A stretch of 64,000 nucleotides of DNA from Glaciecola nitratireducens FR1064. Lineage in GTDB: Bacteria; Pseudomonadota; Gammaproteobacteria; Enterobacterales; Alteromonadaceae. The position numbers were made by a program, and so were the translations under genes. Positions 33,227 through 43,136 of this stretch are shown piece by piece. The number at the start of each line of letters is the position of its first letter. The first letter of the stretch is position 1. The notes beneath the pieces were generated by a model. That model made no database searches, was not told the origin of the DNA, and was given only the letters and a program-made list of their open reading frames with translations. Where the stretch lies: assembly GCF_000226565.1 (NCBI RefSeq), contig NC_016041.1, positions 2,790,001 through 2,854,000 on the forward strand. Direction: 5' to 3'.

Positions 33227-35128
33227 CTACCAATACACATCATTTTTCCGCACAAACTGCGAAAACATAAACACCGTCCACAGTTCAGCACCATAATCGC
33301 GCTTATTGTTTTGATGCGCTTGAAACATTTTCTCAAGCTGCCGGCTATCAAATATATCCAGTGCTAATAACTTCGGCTCAGAAATGGCTTTTTGCAATTG
33401 TTCTTTCAAGGGCCCACGCAACCATTCCGACAACGGTATACTGAAGCCCATCTTGTCACGGTATAAGTTGTCGTGCGGTAAATGCGGCTCTAAGGCTTTT
33501 TTAAATAAGGCTTTACCGTTCGACCCTTCAATATTTTGCTCAGTCTGCAAACTAAAATAACTATCAATAAACTCATGATCAAGCATGGGCACGCGCACTT
33601 CTAGGCTATTTGCCATACTTACACGATCAACTTTGACTAAAATATCACTTGGCATCCAGGTTTTAAAATCAAGGTACTGCGCTTCTTTCACTGGGCAGTC
33701 AAACGACTTAGTTCGCAGGATATCAATGAAAACTTGCTCTGAATTGTACCCCTCTAGCTTTTGCTCAAAGCCAGTTGAATACAGTTTTTTGCGCTCATCT
33801 TCTCGAATTTTACTCACGCCATTCAAATAGCCTTTCCAACTGCTCATTGATAGCGACTGAAAGGTCGTTTTTGCCCTCAAGAAGCGAGGCGCCCAATCCG
33901 CCTTGGGGTAAATAATTGATAAGGGCTTAAACACCAATTGGCGAATAATACTGGGTATTTTCGAACGCAACTTTTCTTCGTTTTTATGCAGCTTATAACG
34001 TCTATAACCGCCAAATAATTCGTCACCCGCATCGCCAGATAAACAAACCGTGACGTATTTTCGCGCTACCTCGCATACTTTAAATGTGGGTAAGGCTGAG
34101 CTGTCGGAAAAAGGCTCGTCGTACATATCAATCAAACTGTCAATTAAGCCGAAATCATCATGACTTACGATATCTAGATGGTGATCAGTATTATATTTAT
34201 CAGCCACCGCTTGCGCGAACTCAGACTCATTAAATTCTGGCACATCAAAGCCAATAGAACAGGTAGTCACTTTTTTATCTGGATTAAGCTGCGCCATCGC
34301 CGCAACCACGCCGCTTGAATCAACACCGCCAGATAAAAAGGCACCTAAAGGAACTTCCGACATCATGCGCTGGCTGACTTTATGTTTAAAGTCGGCGTAC
34401 AGCGTTTCTGGGTTGCCGATTTTACTACTGCTGGTTTGTTCAATGTCCCAATATTGATGTTGGCGCAAACTGGCATCGCTCATATCATTGGAAATAGGAA
34501 AGTGCATAAAGTGCGCTGGCTGAAGCTTTTTAACATGCTTAAAAATAGAGCGTGTTTCTGGCACGTAGCCAAAGGTTAGATAATCTTCCACCGCTTGCGG
34601 AGACAGCGCTTGGTCAAACTCAGGGTGAGCCTGCAGCACTTTTAATTCTGATGAAAATAAGAAGCTATCGTTGATGATGGTGTAAAAGAAGGGCTTTTCG
34701 CCAACTCTATCGCGCGCCATAAACACCGCGTTTTGCGCTTTGTCGTATAGCACAAAAGCAAACATGCCGTTAAAGTGTTGCAAACAATCAGTGCCCCACT
34801 CTTGATAGGCACGAATGATGGTTTCGGTGTCGCTGTGAGTGTTAAATACGTGGCCTTTTGCTTCCAGCATGGCGTTCACGTCGAGGAAGTTATAGATCTC
34901 GCCGTTAAACACAATCACAATATCTTTGTTGTCGCTGAACATCGGTTGCTGGCCGCTCGACACATCAATAATCGACAAGCGACGATGTGCCAAACCAATG
35001 CCTTTATCGAAATAATAGCCTTCCGCGTCTGGGCCGCGATGTGCTTGCGTTCTGTTCATTTCTTTCAGTAAAGACTCGTCTATATTGTATTTACCCGTCA
35101 ACGATATAAAGCCGCTAATTCCGCACAT
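33227..35128 (-). CDS. Asparagine-synthetase-like amidotransferase, exosortase A-associated
   Basis: A 633-residue class II glutamine amidotransferase. Cys2 (MCGISGF) is the N-terminal nucleophile that frees ammonia from glutamine, with 'AHRGPDAEGYYFD' and 'VFNGEIYNF' in the glutaminase domain (1-200). 'PLGAFLSGGVDSSGVVAAMA' near 260 is the ATP-pyrophosphatase SGGxDS loop of the synthetase domain. The family member at exosortase A loci probably forms an amide on a sugar acid of the exopolysaccharide, not free asparagine. It overlaps the glycosyltransferase upstream by 14 bp. Full length and intact. Confidence 0.92.
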   Translation of the reverse strand: MCGISGFISLTGKYNIDESLLKEMNRTQAHRGPDAEGYYFDKGIGLAHRRLSIIDVSSGQQPMFSDNKDIVIVFNGEIYNFLDVNAMLEAKGHVFNTHSDTETIIRAYQEWGTDCLQHFNGMFAFVLYDKAQNAVFMARDRVGEKPFFYTIINDSFLFSSELKVLQAHPEFDQALSPQAVEDYLTFGYVPETRSIFKHVKKLQPAHFMHFPISNDMSDASLRQHQYWDIEQTSSSKIGNPETLYADFKHKVSQRMMSEVPLGAFLSGGVDSSGVVAAMAQLNPDKKVTTCSIGFDVPEFNESEFAQAVADKYNTDHHLDIVSHDDFGLIDSLIDMYDEPFSDSSALPTFKVCEVARKYVTVCLSGDAGDELFGGYRRYKLHKNEEKLRSKIPSIIRQLVFKPLSIIYPKADWAPRFLRAKTTFQSLSMSSWKGYLNGVSKIREDERKKLYSTGFEQKLEGYNSEQVFIDILRTKSFDCPVKEAQYLDFKTWMPSDILVKVDRVSMANSLEVRVPMLDHEFIDSYFSLQTEQNIEGSNGKALFKKALEPHLPHDNLYRDKMGFSIPLSEWLRGPLKEQLQKAISEPKLLALDIFDSRQLEKMFQAHQNNKRDYGAELWTVFMFSQFVRKNDVYW

Positions 35129-36272
35129 GAGCTAATCCTTGTTGGTATAACGCTAAATATTGATTGATCATGGTGTTTTGACTAAATCGTTCTTCCACTA
35201 ATTGCTGCGAGGCTGCCTGCATCTCTTGGAATACGGGCCCATATTCGCCTTCAGCTTTGTATTTATCGAACATAAGCAACAGTCCTTCGCTTAGTGCTTC
35301 CACCGATTTAGCATCGACTAAAATGGCTTGCTCCTTACTCGTTATTTCAGGGATGCCGCCAACACGTGTGCTAACAACTGGCAAGCCGCTAGACATTGCC
35401 TCAAGCATAGTCATTGGAACACCTTCAGCATCAGATGACATAACGAATACGTTAAGCGCTTGGTATACCGCTGGCATGTCGTGGCGTTCACCCCACATTT
35501 CTATATTTTGTGGGCATGATGAATTGGCTATCTGTTGCTCTAAGGCTTCTTGCAGCGGTCCTTTTCCTACAACAACAAGTTTTGTTTCCGCTTTGAATTT
35601 TTCGCTTTGCTCGCAGGCTAATACATAACTTGCAATCAGGTTCTTTTGATTCTTAATTGCTTGCAGTCGGCCTACGTGTCCAAAAATCAGCGCTTGTGCG
35701 GCAGTTGAACCTTCACTTACCGCAGCGCCAGTGTGCCGTTCTGCCGGTTTATATTGCGCAGTATCTACACCGTTTAAAATCAGATCGCATTTTTTGTCAG
35801 ACAAGCCTACGACATTTATTAGCCATTGATGTAAGTCATCACTTACCGACACAATCTTATGCACAAAAGGCGCAACAAGCTTGCGCAGTATTTGATATTT
35901 CTTATTTGTGCCATCCGGGTCGTGAACATCTCGTCCATGTTCAGCATGCAGTCGAAACGGCACTCTTGCTAGCGCAGCCATGGTTTGAAACTCCAAGCTA
36001 GCCAGATTATAAGAATGTAAAATATCGGGCTTCTCTTGTTTCAATACAGCATAAAACTGCTTAAACGTGCCCCAGCTCTGCCCTTGCGGTTTGTTTAAGG
36101 CTATCATTTTTACCGACTTAGCAAGTTGCGCCACAAACTCTTCCGAATAATTGGTAAGCGTCACAATGGTGTGCTCATAATTATCCGGCAAACTGGCGAT
36201 GCAGTTTGCGATAATACGCTCAAGGCCACCTACATCGAAGCTATAGACAAGGTGCATGAGTTTAATTTTCAT
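35115..36272 (-). CDS. GT4 sugar transferase, exosortase A-associated (second type)
   Basis: A 385-residue GT-B enzyme. 'IKLMHLVYSFDVGGLERIIANC' at the start, 'RLHAEHGRDVHDPDG' near 112 and 'DLILNGVDTAQYKP' near 165 are typical of the second sugar transferase in EpsH/XrtA loci. 'SDAEGVPMTMLEAMSSGLPV' near 285 is the E-x7-E donor site. It touches the XrtA gene (ends share one base) and overlaps the amidotransferase gene by 14 bp, so all are translated as a chain. It adds a sugar to the exopolysaccharide unit; specificity unknown. Confidence 0.92.
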   Translation of the reverse strand: MKIKLMHLVYSFDVGGLERIIANCIASLPDNYEHTIVTLTNYSEEFVAQLAKSVKMIALNKPQGQSWGTFKQFYAVLKQEKPDILHSYNLASLEFQTMAALARVPFRLHAEHGRDVHDPDGTNKKYQILRKLVAPFVHKIVSVSDDLHQWLINVVGLSDKKCDLILNGVDTAQYKPAERHTGAAVSEGSTAAQALIFGHVGRLQAIKNQKNLIASYVLACEQSEKFKAETKLVVVGKGPLQEALEQQIANSSCPQNIEMWGERHDMPAVYQALNVFVMSSDAEGVPMTMLEAMSSGLPVVSTRVGGIPEITSKEQAILVDAKSVEALSEGLLLMFDKYKAEGEYGPVFQEMQAASQQLVEERFSQNTMINQYLALYQQGLAHVRN

Positions 36273-37720
36273 TAGTACTGAAAACCTTCAATTGCCGCTT
36301 CCATCGCCTTTATCTTGGCTTCTCTTGATGGCAATTCGCTATTCACCTGAACGGCAATAAACACACCTGCCCCATGATTGCCCGCTAGCTTACTGATGGT
36401 TTGATTCACTTTTGTCGGAATTGAGCTTGCGGTGCGCTTGCCATCTACCTCGAACCAATAAACTAAAGCAACGTTGTTGCCTCGAATGTCGACCAACTCA
36501 ATCAGATTCACTTGGCCTTTTGACGTCATTTCTCTATCAATTGTTTTCCGCGTGAAGTTGTCAATATTGTAATAACGACTCAAGCCACTGACCATTTCAT
36601 GCTCATCGTTGTCAAAATAATACTTAGCAACGTAAATCGGCGTTTGGTTATTATTCGTCTTGTAAACGCCTGACCATTCTTCATGTGGGTTGGTCATATC
36701 AGGTTGCCAAGAAAGTTCTTGTGGCGTGAAGGCTTCATTAGCATTGAGCGTATTTGTTAAGTTGGACGAAGGCACTGGCGGTATGGAATTGATATAAAAA
36801 GTGGTGTAGGTGCCGACCGTCGCAACGACTAGCAGCGACATTATCAAGTTCTGGATAGGCATAACCTTAACAGTGCCTGTGGGCGCGCCTTCAATTTTCT
36901 CACTTTGGGTGTTTTCGCGACCAATTTGTCCAATGCCAAAAAGTAACAGCAAGACAAACGCAAAGAAGAACCAACCATACACTAAGTGATCGGCCCCTGT
37001 GGCATGCTCCATATCGGTTAGATAACCAATAACAACGATGCCAAACGCACGGATACCATTAGCAATAATTGGCACAATAAGCGACGCAAAAACAAACGCG
37101 ACAATTTTCCAACGCGTTTTATAGTTAAGATAGGCAAACAAAGTACCCAAGGCAAACGATGCAATTAAGAATCGAATACCAGCACATGCTTCAGCCACTA
37201 AGAACGTGCCGTTAGGCACATACAAATACAAACCTTCTCGGTAAATAGGAATACCTACTAGCTGCAGCATTTCGACGGTTAAATACGCCGTAATATCTTG
37301 CAGTACAGGTACCAATTCATCACCAAAAGGAATGGTAAAGGCTAAGAAAAACAAAGGAAAGGCGAATCGATATACAAATTGATTGCCAAAACAAAGCCAG
37401 ACAATAAGCACCAAAGACAAGTAGGCACTAGCATGAGTAAACAGATTGATGCCTAGCAATTCGCTGAACATGTTTATCACTTGCACAGCAAATAGAGCTA
37501 GCAGCACCCAGTAATTTGGCTGTAGCTGAGTATGCACAAACTCCGACTTACGTTCGTAGAATAAATACAGGACTACCGGCACGATAAAGAAGCAGTGTTT
37601 GTAGGTTTCAGATGAACCCCATACTTCCACCATGCTCACGAGTGTTGAGAAATAAAGCACAAACCAGGCAGCCAAAAATACGCCAAACTGCAAAACAATC
37701 CTTTTATTTTGACTCATCAA
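36272..37720 (-). CDS. xrtA: Exosortase A fused to EpsI
   Basis: A 482-residue fusion. Residues 1-~265 are an eight-helix membrane transpeptidase, exosortase A/EpsH. The catalytic residues are visible: C179 in 'EACAGIRFLIASFALG', R224 in 'NGIRAFGIVVIGYLTD' and H245 in 'DHLVYGWFFF'. It should cut PEP-CTERM tails and attach the proteins to a glycan or lipid at the membrane. Residues ~290-482 are the EpsI domain ('SNLTNTLNANEAFTPQELSW', 'GVYKTNNNQTPIYVAKYYFD'), periplasmic, needed for exopolysaccharide in related systems. It overlaps the upstream transferase by 4 bp. No PEP-CTERM substrate gene is in the window. Confidence 0.95.
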   Translation of the reverse strand: MMSQNKRIVLQFGVFLAAWFVLYFSTLVSMVEVWGSSETYKHCFFIVPVVLYLFYERKSEFVHTQLQPNYWVLLALFAVQVINMFSELLGINLFTHASAYLSLVLIVWLCFGNQFVYRFAFPLFFLAFTIPFGDELVPVLQDITAYLTVEMLQLVGIPIYREGLYLYVPNGTFLVAEACAGIRFLIASFALGTLFAYLNYKTRWKIVAFVFASLIVPIIANGIRAFGIVVIGYLTDMEHATGADHLVYGWFFFAFVLLLLFGIGQIGRENTQSEKIEGAPTGTVKVMPIQNLIMSLLVVATVGTYTTFYINSIPPVPSSNLTNTLNANEAFTPQELSWQPDMTNPHEEWSGVYKTNNNQTPIYVAKYYFDNDEHEMVSGLSRYYNIDNFTRKTIDREMTSKGQVNLIELVDIRGNNVALVYWFEVDGKRTASSIPTKVNQTISKLAGNHGAGVFIAVQVNSELPSREAKIKAMEAAIEGFQY

Positions 37721-38928
37721 ACTCGTACTCCATTAAGTAAATCTGAAAACTTGTGCATTTCACTTTCCCATGAAAAGTGTTCAACCACGAAGGCTCTGTT
37801 ACTTTCACTAACCAACGCTTCTTTCGCCAGTAAGTCACATATGATTTGTGCCATGGCCTCAGGGGAATCTTCAACTTGATAATCGCTACTTAGCGGCTTA
37901 GCAATACCTTCAGCCGCCATACTCGACAGCACAATCGGTTTGGCCATTGAGAGTGCTTCTAGCACTTTATTCTGAATACCACGTGCTATACGAAGCGGTG
38001 CTACCGACACTTTGGTTTGTGCAATGTAAGGTCGCACGTCCTCAACGCGCCCAGTAACCGTAATATTGTGTTTACCATGCAATGCTTGCACTTCTGCGCT
38101 AGGCTTCGACCCCACCACATAAAATTGAGCGGTGTTATCATGAGACAGGATAAGCGGCCATACGTTTTCCACAAACCACATCACTGCGTTCACATTCGCC
38201 CAGTAATCCATGGCGCCGGTAAAGGCAACGCTATTGTCCGCTATGTTATCAACGGCTTCAAGCCCCGCCTGAGGATCGAAGTAAGTTGTGTCAACCCCAT
38301 TCCTGACGCCTAGCACTTTATTATCGAGCGCCTTTGGAATAAGTGACGTAAACATGCTTGCTTCATCATCTGAAACAAAAGTACTAAAGTCGAACGCATT
38401 AGCCATATTAGTTTCATAACTTTGCAGCAAGCGTGCTTCGCGATTGTAAAACCACGCTTTGATGCCACTCTTTTCTGCCGCATACTGGCGCCACTTGTCT
38501 GAATCAACATCAACAAAATCAAGCACGCTATGCTTTATATTGGGTAAATGTGGCTCGACAAATTGAGCCATGGCAGCTGAAAAGATGAGAACACGCTGCA
38601 CTTGCTGCTCAACAATGGTTTCGTCAACCCAGCGCTGCATTTCATGGCTGTGATAGTAAGGTAAAGTAATAGGCTTGCTAGTCACAAACCCCGCCAAACC
38701 CTTTACTTTGCAGAGCAGTTTGTTTTGCTGAATGCACTTTATGCTTTTACAATACGCGAGTAAGTCTTTGTCGAAACCGAGATCTTCGTCATCGTCAATA
38801 AAACAACCGAGATGAATATCAAACGCCTGACTCAACTGCTTCATCATATTGAACGAACGAATTTTATCCCCCTTATTTGGCGGAAATGGAATTCGATGAA
38901 CTAGAAACAGTAGCGCCGGCTTCATCAT
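37717..38928 (-). CDS. GT4 sugar transferase, exosortase A-associated (first type)
   Basis: A 403-residue GT-B enzyme. 'ALLFLVHRIPFPPNKGDKIR' at the start is the hallmark of the first sugar transferase of EpsH/XrtA loci. 'DFVDVDSDKWRQYA' near 138, 'VAFTGAMDYWANVNAVMWF' near 228 and 'RIARGIQNKVLEALSMAKPIV' near 316 (the E-x7-E-like donor region) follow. It overlaps xrtA by 4 bp and starts 9 bp after the FemAB-like gene ends. It would act early in building the lipid-linked unit. Intact. Confidence 0.92.
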   Translation of the reverse strand: MMKPALLFLVHRIPFPPNKGDKIRSFNMMKQLSQAFDIHLGCFIDDDEDLGFDKDLLAYCKSIKCIQQNKLLCKVKGLAGFVTSKPITLPYYHSHEMQRWVDETIVEQQVQRVLIFSAAMAQFVEPHLPNIKHSVLDFVDVDSDKWRQYAAEKSGIKAWFYNREARLLQSYETNMANAFDFSTFVSDDEASMFTSLIPKALDNKVLGVRNGVDTTYFDPQAGLEAVDNIADNSVAFTGAMDYWANVNAVMWFVENVWPLILSHDNTAQFYVVGSKPSAEVQALHGKHNITVTGRVEDVRPYIAQTKVSVAPLRIARGIQNKVLEALSMAKPIVLSSMAAEGIAKPLSSDYQVEDSPEAMAQIICDLLAKEALVSESNRAFVVEHFSWESEMHKFSDLLNGVRV

Positions 38929-38937
38929 TACTTATCC

Positions 38938-39972
38938 CTATGCCACGTACTTGGACAAAAACGGACCGATTATTTGTGACACTTTCAACGGTAGCTTCTG
39001 CCAGGTATTGATCAACATCTGGTACTTAGGATTGTTGGGACTCAGGTTAGGCAGCTCTTGCGCCTTGACCAAATGGTAGTAGTGGAACAGTGGTTTTGGC
39101 TCAATGCCCCAAGTGTTCTTGTATTTAAACGCACCCGAATCGTTTTTACTTCGGCCAAAATCAAACAGCTTGCAGCCTCTTTTCGCAGCGTGACACATTA
39201 ATTGATAATACATGTGGTCGTTACTTTTAGCACCGCGCGCTGCCGTTAAGCCGCCGCCATAGTAAGGCATCACGGTGTCTTTATAGTAGAAGCTCATCAC
39301 GCTAGATAATGCAGTGTTGTCGTGTGAGACGGTCAACACATCAACCTTATCTTTGAATTCATCGAGCAACAGCTTGAATAGCTTTTTTGAAAATACCGGC
39401 GTTCCTAAATTTCGAACGCTTGTAGAATAAATGTGATAAAGGGTATCGATGTCTTGAGCGACAGTAGTAGATAATTCGTTTTTCAATGAGTGACGCACAA
39501 CGGCGCGTTGCTTCTTTTTAATGCTCAGTAAAATATCGTCATCGTTGTTTTTCAATTCAGTTTCAAAGTAGCTGTGTACCGACTTTTCAACAAAACCTTG
39601 CTCAACTAATTCAGCTTGTTGCGATTGATAGCGAAGCTCTAAATAGTCTACGCCTAAGTCTTGAGCAAGCTTGCAAGCCTGCTGCTCTAACGCGTTTTTA
39701 ACCTCTACTGAATTCGCAATGGCGCCGCCATACATACAAAATGGCGTGGAGCACAGCTGATGACCGAACAAAAAACTTTTGACTTCAAATAACGGCAAAA
39801 GGCCATCTAACAGGCCTTCTTCATTGATACTGAGCAAATAATGCGGTTTGTGGCCGCTAGAGTCGTGAATAACCCTGCGCCAACCAAACAAGTGGCAAAA
39901 GCTACCCAGTTCATGGTTTTCTACAAATGCGTTCCATATGGCCGCATCATCGTGTGTTGCTATTCTGATCAT
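38938..39972 (-). CDS. FemAB-like GNAT protein, exosortase A-associated
   Basis: A 344-residue protein of the FemAB/CelD fold. 'HELGSFCHLFGWRRVIHDSSG' near 20, 'LLLSIKKKQRAVVRHSLKN' near 146, 'VMPYYGGGLTAARGAKSNDH' near 233 and 'GCKLFDFGRSKNDSGAFKYK' near 267 fit the FemAB-related protein that marks PEP-CTERM/exosortase loci. FemX enzymes pass amino acids from tRNA to peptidoglycan; the role here is probably acylation or aminoacylation of a sugar. No signal peptide. Gaps to its operon neighbours are 9 and 32 bp. It is distantly like the N-terminal half of the fusion at 816. Confidence 0.9.
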   Translation of the reverse strand: MIRIATHDDAAIWNAFVENHELGSFCHLFGWRRVIHDSSGHKPHYLLSINEEGLLDGLLPLFEVKSFLFGHQLCSTPFCMYGGAIANSVEVKNALEQQACKLAQDLGVDYLELRYQSQQAELVEQGFVEKSVHSYFETELKNNDDDILLSIKKKQRAVVRHSLKNELSTTVAQDIDTLYHIYSTSVRNLGTPVFSKKLFKLLLDEFKDKVDVLTVSHDNTALSSVMSFYYKDTVMPYYGGGLTAARGAKSNDHMYYQLMCHAAKRGCKLFDFGRSKNDSGAFKYKNTWGIEPKPLFHYYHLVKAQELPNLSPNNPKYQMLINTWQKLPLKVSQIIGPFLSKYVA

Positions 39973-40004
39973 CTATTTTGTTAGTCCGTTACTTTGTCGT
40001 TCTG

Positions 40005-40850
40005 CTACTTGTTTATTCCGTAAACCTCGGCCATCGTTGACCATTCATGGTCTTTGATAAGTTTCACCAATTTCTTTTCCATTGCGTGCAGGTTAACGTA
40101 ATGTCGTAATTTTGATTTAAACGGAGCCCCTTCAACGCGAGGCTGATCTGCGTCTATTTCCCAAGGATGAAAGTAGAAGTTATACGGTTCTGTGGTTGTT
40201 TCCATGTATCTTTTTATACGTCGGTTTGATAACCAATAAGGATAAAGACGAAAATAGCCACCACCACCAATACCGGTGTTCTTGCCATTGCTGGCTATGG
40301 TCGGTACAGGTATTTCAATAATGCCTTCTTTGCGCACATGCTTAAATCTTGGCCAATCCGGCACGCCATATAGGTCATGTTCTATTGGGTAAGTACTTGA
40401 GCTGTATTTGAAGCCTTGTTCAACCAGAATATCAAACACCCACTCATTAGTTTTATTAATAGAAAAACTGGGCGCACGATATCCTAGCAATGCTTTGCCT
40501 GAGGCTTGTTCGAGCTTGTCTTTGCTAATACGAATATCTTCAAATACTTCGTCACGCGTCATGGTTGTTGTGCGTCGATGGTTAGAACCGTGACTGCCTA
40601 ACTCATGACCTTCATCAACAATTCGTTTCACGACATCTGGACAATGTTCCGCCACCCAACCAAGCGTAAAAAATGTGCCTTTTATGCCGTGTTCGTTAAA
40701 TAAGTCAATTAAGCGGTGTGTATTATTGCCAACGCGCGGCGTGATACTAGACCAGTCTGAGGGCGAAATAACCGATTCAAACGCAGATACGTGGAAGTAA
40801 TCTTCAACATCTACTGTCATCGCGTTAAGTCTTTTGGGGTGAACCTGCAT
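40005..40850 (-). CDS. Polysaccharide deacetylase with DUF3473-type tail, exosortase A-associated
   Basis: A 281-residue NodB-fold protein. 'LNAMTVDVEDYFHVSAFESV' near the start carries the metal/catalytic Asp pair (D14, D17), 'KGTFFTLGWVAEHCPDVVKRI' near 53 and 'GHELGSHGSNHRRT' near 81 the metal His residues. 'YNFYFHPWEIDADQPR' near 222 is the DUF3473-like tail. It would de-N-acetylate a sugar in the lipid-linked unit or polymer. No signal peptide is seen, so it probably acts in the cytoplasm. Gaps to neighbours are 32 and 35 bp. Intact. Confidence 0.93.
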   Translation of the reverse strand: MQVHPKRLNAMTVDVEDYFHVSAFESVISPSDWSSITPRVGNNTHRLIDLFNEHGIKGTFFTLGWVAEHCPDVVKRIVDEGHELGSHGSNHRRTTTMTRDEVFEDIRISKDKLEQASGKALLGYRAPSFSINKTNEWVFDILVEQGFKYSSSTYPIEHDLYGVPDWPRFKHVRKEGIIEIPVPTIASNGKNTGIGGGGYFRLYPYWLSNRRIKRYMETTTEPYNFYFHPWEIDADQPRVEGAPFKSKLRHYVNLHAMEKKLVKLIKDHEWSTMAEVYGINK

Positions 40851-40885
40851 AGTTTATTTTCCCTGTTCAAAAATCGATTTAACGA

Positions 40886-42298
40886 TTATCGACCTTTACC
40901 AAATAAAACAATCTCAACGGTTCTGATCAGTATTAAAATGTCTAAAAGTAAGCTTTGATGCTTCACGTAATATAAATCAAATTTGAGTTTTTCAAGTGAA
41001 TCTCTAACGCTAGCGCCGTAGGGGTAATTCAATTGTGCCCAGCCAGCTAGGCCTGGTTTTACATTGTGGCGCTGATTGTAATAAGGCACTTCCTTCACCA
41101 ACTGCTGAACAAACTCGGGGCGCTCTGGCCGCGGGCCGATGAATGACATTTCACCTTTGAGCACGTTCAGCAATTGCGGTAGTTCGTCGATGCGATACTT
41201 GCGAATAAAGTTACCAATTCCTGTAACCCTATTGTCATTTTTGGTAGCCCATTTAGCGCCGTCTTTTTCAGCGTCTGGCCGCATACTTCGGAATTTTAGA
41301 ATGTTGAACAGTTTACCGTCTTTGCCCACCCGCTCTTGCTTATAAAAAACGGAAGCGCCAGTGCGAAAACCATCATCGATGTAAATAATGAGTGCAGTGA
41401 TCAGCATAAATGGCCAGGCAAAAAACATTACAAAAGTGGCGAGTGTAATGTTAAGCACGTAGTCGACTGACTCACGCAGATAATTTTGAGAATGAAACCC
41501 GTTTGAATAAATCACCCAACTTGGGTACATCAGGTCAACCACTATTTGGCCGCGTTCGCGCTCCATGAAATCGAGCAAATCGGTTACTTCTATGCCTCTT
41601 AAGCGGCAATCAAATAATACCGATACAGGCAAAGTGCCACGGCGCTGGTCACAGGCGACAATAATTTCTTCAATATTATTGTCAGTTAAAAATTGTCTAA
41701 AGGAATCGTCCACTTTTACATGGATGATTTTTTCTCTCAGTACACCGCTTTGGCGGTCATCACCAGGGATCGGAACAAAACCGACTAATTCAAAGCCTAA
41801 ACGGTCGACGTCTCGGCGCATTCTGCTTTCGATAATAGAAGCTCTAACGCCAGCGCCCAGCACCAAAATGCGCGAACTGCTCAAACCCATCAGGCCTAAA
41901 CGATTCGTAAAGTAGCGGAAAAAAACTAGGGTCACTATATTGAAGCAAACAGCGGTAGGCAGAAAGTAGGCGTCTAGATCAAGTTGTGTAAAGAGTGCAC
42001 TCGTTACAATTTCGACGATGAAGAAGCTTAAAACTAAACTCACAAAAATGCGTCGAATAATGCCCCTAAACGTTTCTCGAAGTTTGGTTTCGTATAAACC
42101 AACGGACAAAGAGCAGACTAAGATTGCCATCATGAGGAGGAAAATATTTATTGCCAGCGCTTCAGAGTTTGGCTTAGCCGTAATTTGTAGACTGACCAAA
42201 ACGAAGCTCGCAATATAGCTTACATACGATACAAGTACTGCTTCAGTTAGCACTAGCGCCGTTGAACGTTTATTCTGTCTTTTGTTTGACGATGCCAT
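40886..42298 (-). CDS. Priming undecaprenyl-phosphate sugar phosphotransferase (EpsB-like)
   Basis: A 470-residue polyprenyl glycosylphosphotransferase. Four N-terminal membrane helices (residues ~15-150) precede a CoA-binding-like domain ('RILVLGAGVRASIIESRMRR' near 142). The C-terminal bacterial sugar transferase domain has 'SVFYKQERVGKDGKLFNILKF' near 319, 'RMDELPQ'-type 'RKYRIDELPQLLNVLKGEMS' near 373, and 'HNVKPGLAGWAQLNYPYG' near 420. It loads the first sugar phosphate on the lipid carrier. It is first in the long leftward operon and divergent from the export gene at 42485, so both operons share the 42299-42484 control region. Confidence 0.94.
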   Translation of the reverse strand: MASSNKRQNKRSTALVLTEAVLVSYVSYIASFVLVSLQITAKPNSEALAINIFLLMMAILVCSLSVGLYETKLRETFRGIIRRIFVSLVLSFFIVEIVTSALFTQLDLDAYFLPTAVCFNIVTLVFFRYFTNRLGLMGLSSSRILVLGAGVRASIIESRMRRDVDRLGFELVGFVPIPGDDRQSGVLREKIIHVKVDDSFRQFLTDNNIEEIIVACDQRRGTLPVSVLFDCRLRGIEVTDLLDFMERERGQIVVDLMYPSWVIYSNGFHSQNYLRESVDYVLNITLATFVMFFAWPFMLITALIIYIDDGFRTGASVFYKQERVGKDGKLFNILKFRSMRPDAEKDGAKWATKNDNRVTGIGNFIRKYRIDELPQLLNVLKGEMSFIGPRPERPEFVQQLVKEVPYYNQRHNVKPGLAGWAQLNYPYGASVRDSLEKLKFDLYYVKHQSLLLDILILIRTVEIVLFGKGR

Positions 42299-42352
42299 AA
42301 CTTCCCTTTACCAACGACTATTATACAAACTCTCGTTTTAGACGTATGATAA

Positions 42353-42381
42353 TTGATTTATTTAAGATAAACTTATATTAA
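42353..42381 (+). promoter_or_regulatory. Candidate sigma-70-type promoter of the export operon
   Basis: TTGATT (42353-42358) and TATTAA (42376-42381) lie 17 bases apart, ahead of the Wza-like gene at 42485, leaving a ~100-base leader. The 186 bp between the two divergent operons must hold both promoters. No sigma-54 (-24/-12) pattern was noticed in it. Confidence 0.4.
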
Positions 42382-42484
42382 TTCGTCGAGCATTATAATA
42401 GGTTTCACGCTCGGGTAAATGACTGATTTATGATTTATGATAAACTTTGTGAATATCATCAACATCTGTGAAGGAAATTTAGGG

Positions 42485-43114
42485 ATGAAAAAAGCACGTC
42501 AATTAGGCATCGTCGGACTGGTTCTTACCACCTTTGTTATGACAGGATGTAGCGTTAATAAGCTGCCGGAAGCAACAACGCGAGCGTCATTAACAACCAA
42601 CGTTAATGATTACCAATACCTTATAGGCCCAGGAGACAACCTCACGATTTTTGTTTGGCGAAATCCAGAAATATCTGGCAGTTTTGTTGTGCGTCCAGAT
42701 GGGAAAGTCACCACGTCATTGGTTGAGGATGTTGAAGTATCTGGCAGAACCCCAACCATGCTTGCGCGCCAGCTAGAAGAACAACTTTCCACCTACATAA
42801 ATAATCCGAGAGTGACGGTGAGTGTTGCCAGTTTTCAAGGACCGTTCAGCGAACAAGTTCGCGTGATTGGTGAAGCAACAAACCCCAGCGCCGTTAATTA
42901 CACTGAGAACATGACCCTACTCGATCTGATGATCGCGGTAGGTGGTTTGACTGAATTTGCAAGCGGTAATAACGCGAAATTGGTGCGTGTTATCGAAGGC
43001 CAACAAACCACATATGAGATAAATATCGAAGCCCTCATAAAAGACGGCGATATTAGGGAAAATATCGATATGCTCCCAGGCGACATCATCATCATTCCAG
43101 AAGCTTGGTTTTAA
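42485..43114 (+). CDS. Wza-like polysaccharide export lipoprotein, exosortase A-associated
   Basis: A 209-residue outer-membrane/periplasmic lipoprotein. The signal peptide MKKARQLGIVGLVLTTFVMTGC ends in lipobox MTGC. 'YLIGPGDNLTIFVWRNPEIS' begins the polysaccharide export domain, 'VRPDGKVTTSLVEDVEVSG' continues it, and two SLBB-like segments follow ('VIGEATNPSAVNYTENMTLL'). The length fits the short Wza relatives of exosortase loci. ATG 42485 is chosen over an upstream ATG at 42437 because it has a proper SD (GGAAATTTAGGG) and signal peptide. It should form the periplasmic part of the export channel with the barrel encoded at 45784. It begins a four-gene rightward operon. Confidence 0.93.
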   Translation: MKKARQLGIVGLVLTTFVMTGCSVNKLPEATTRASLTTNVNDYQYLIGPGDNLTIFVWRNPEISGSFVVRPDGKVTTSLVEDVEVSGRTPTMLARQLEEQLSTYINNPRVTVSVASFQGPFSEQVRVIGEATNPSAVNYTENMTLLDLMIAVGGLTEFASGNNAKLVRVIEGQQTTYEINIEALIKDGDIRENIDMLPGDIIIIPEAWF

Positions 43115-43136
43115 TCTAATTTAGAGAAGTACATAC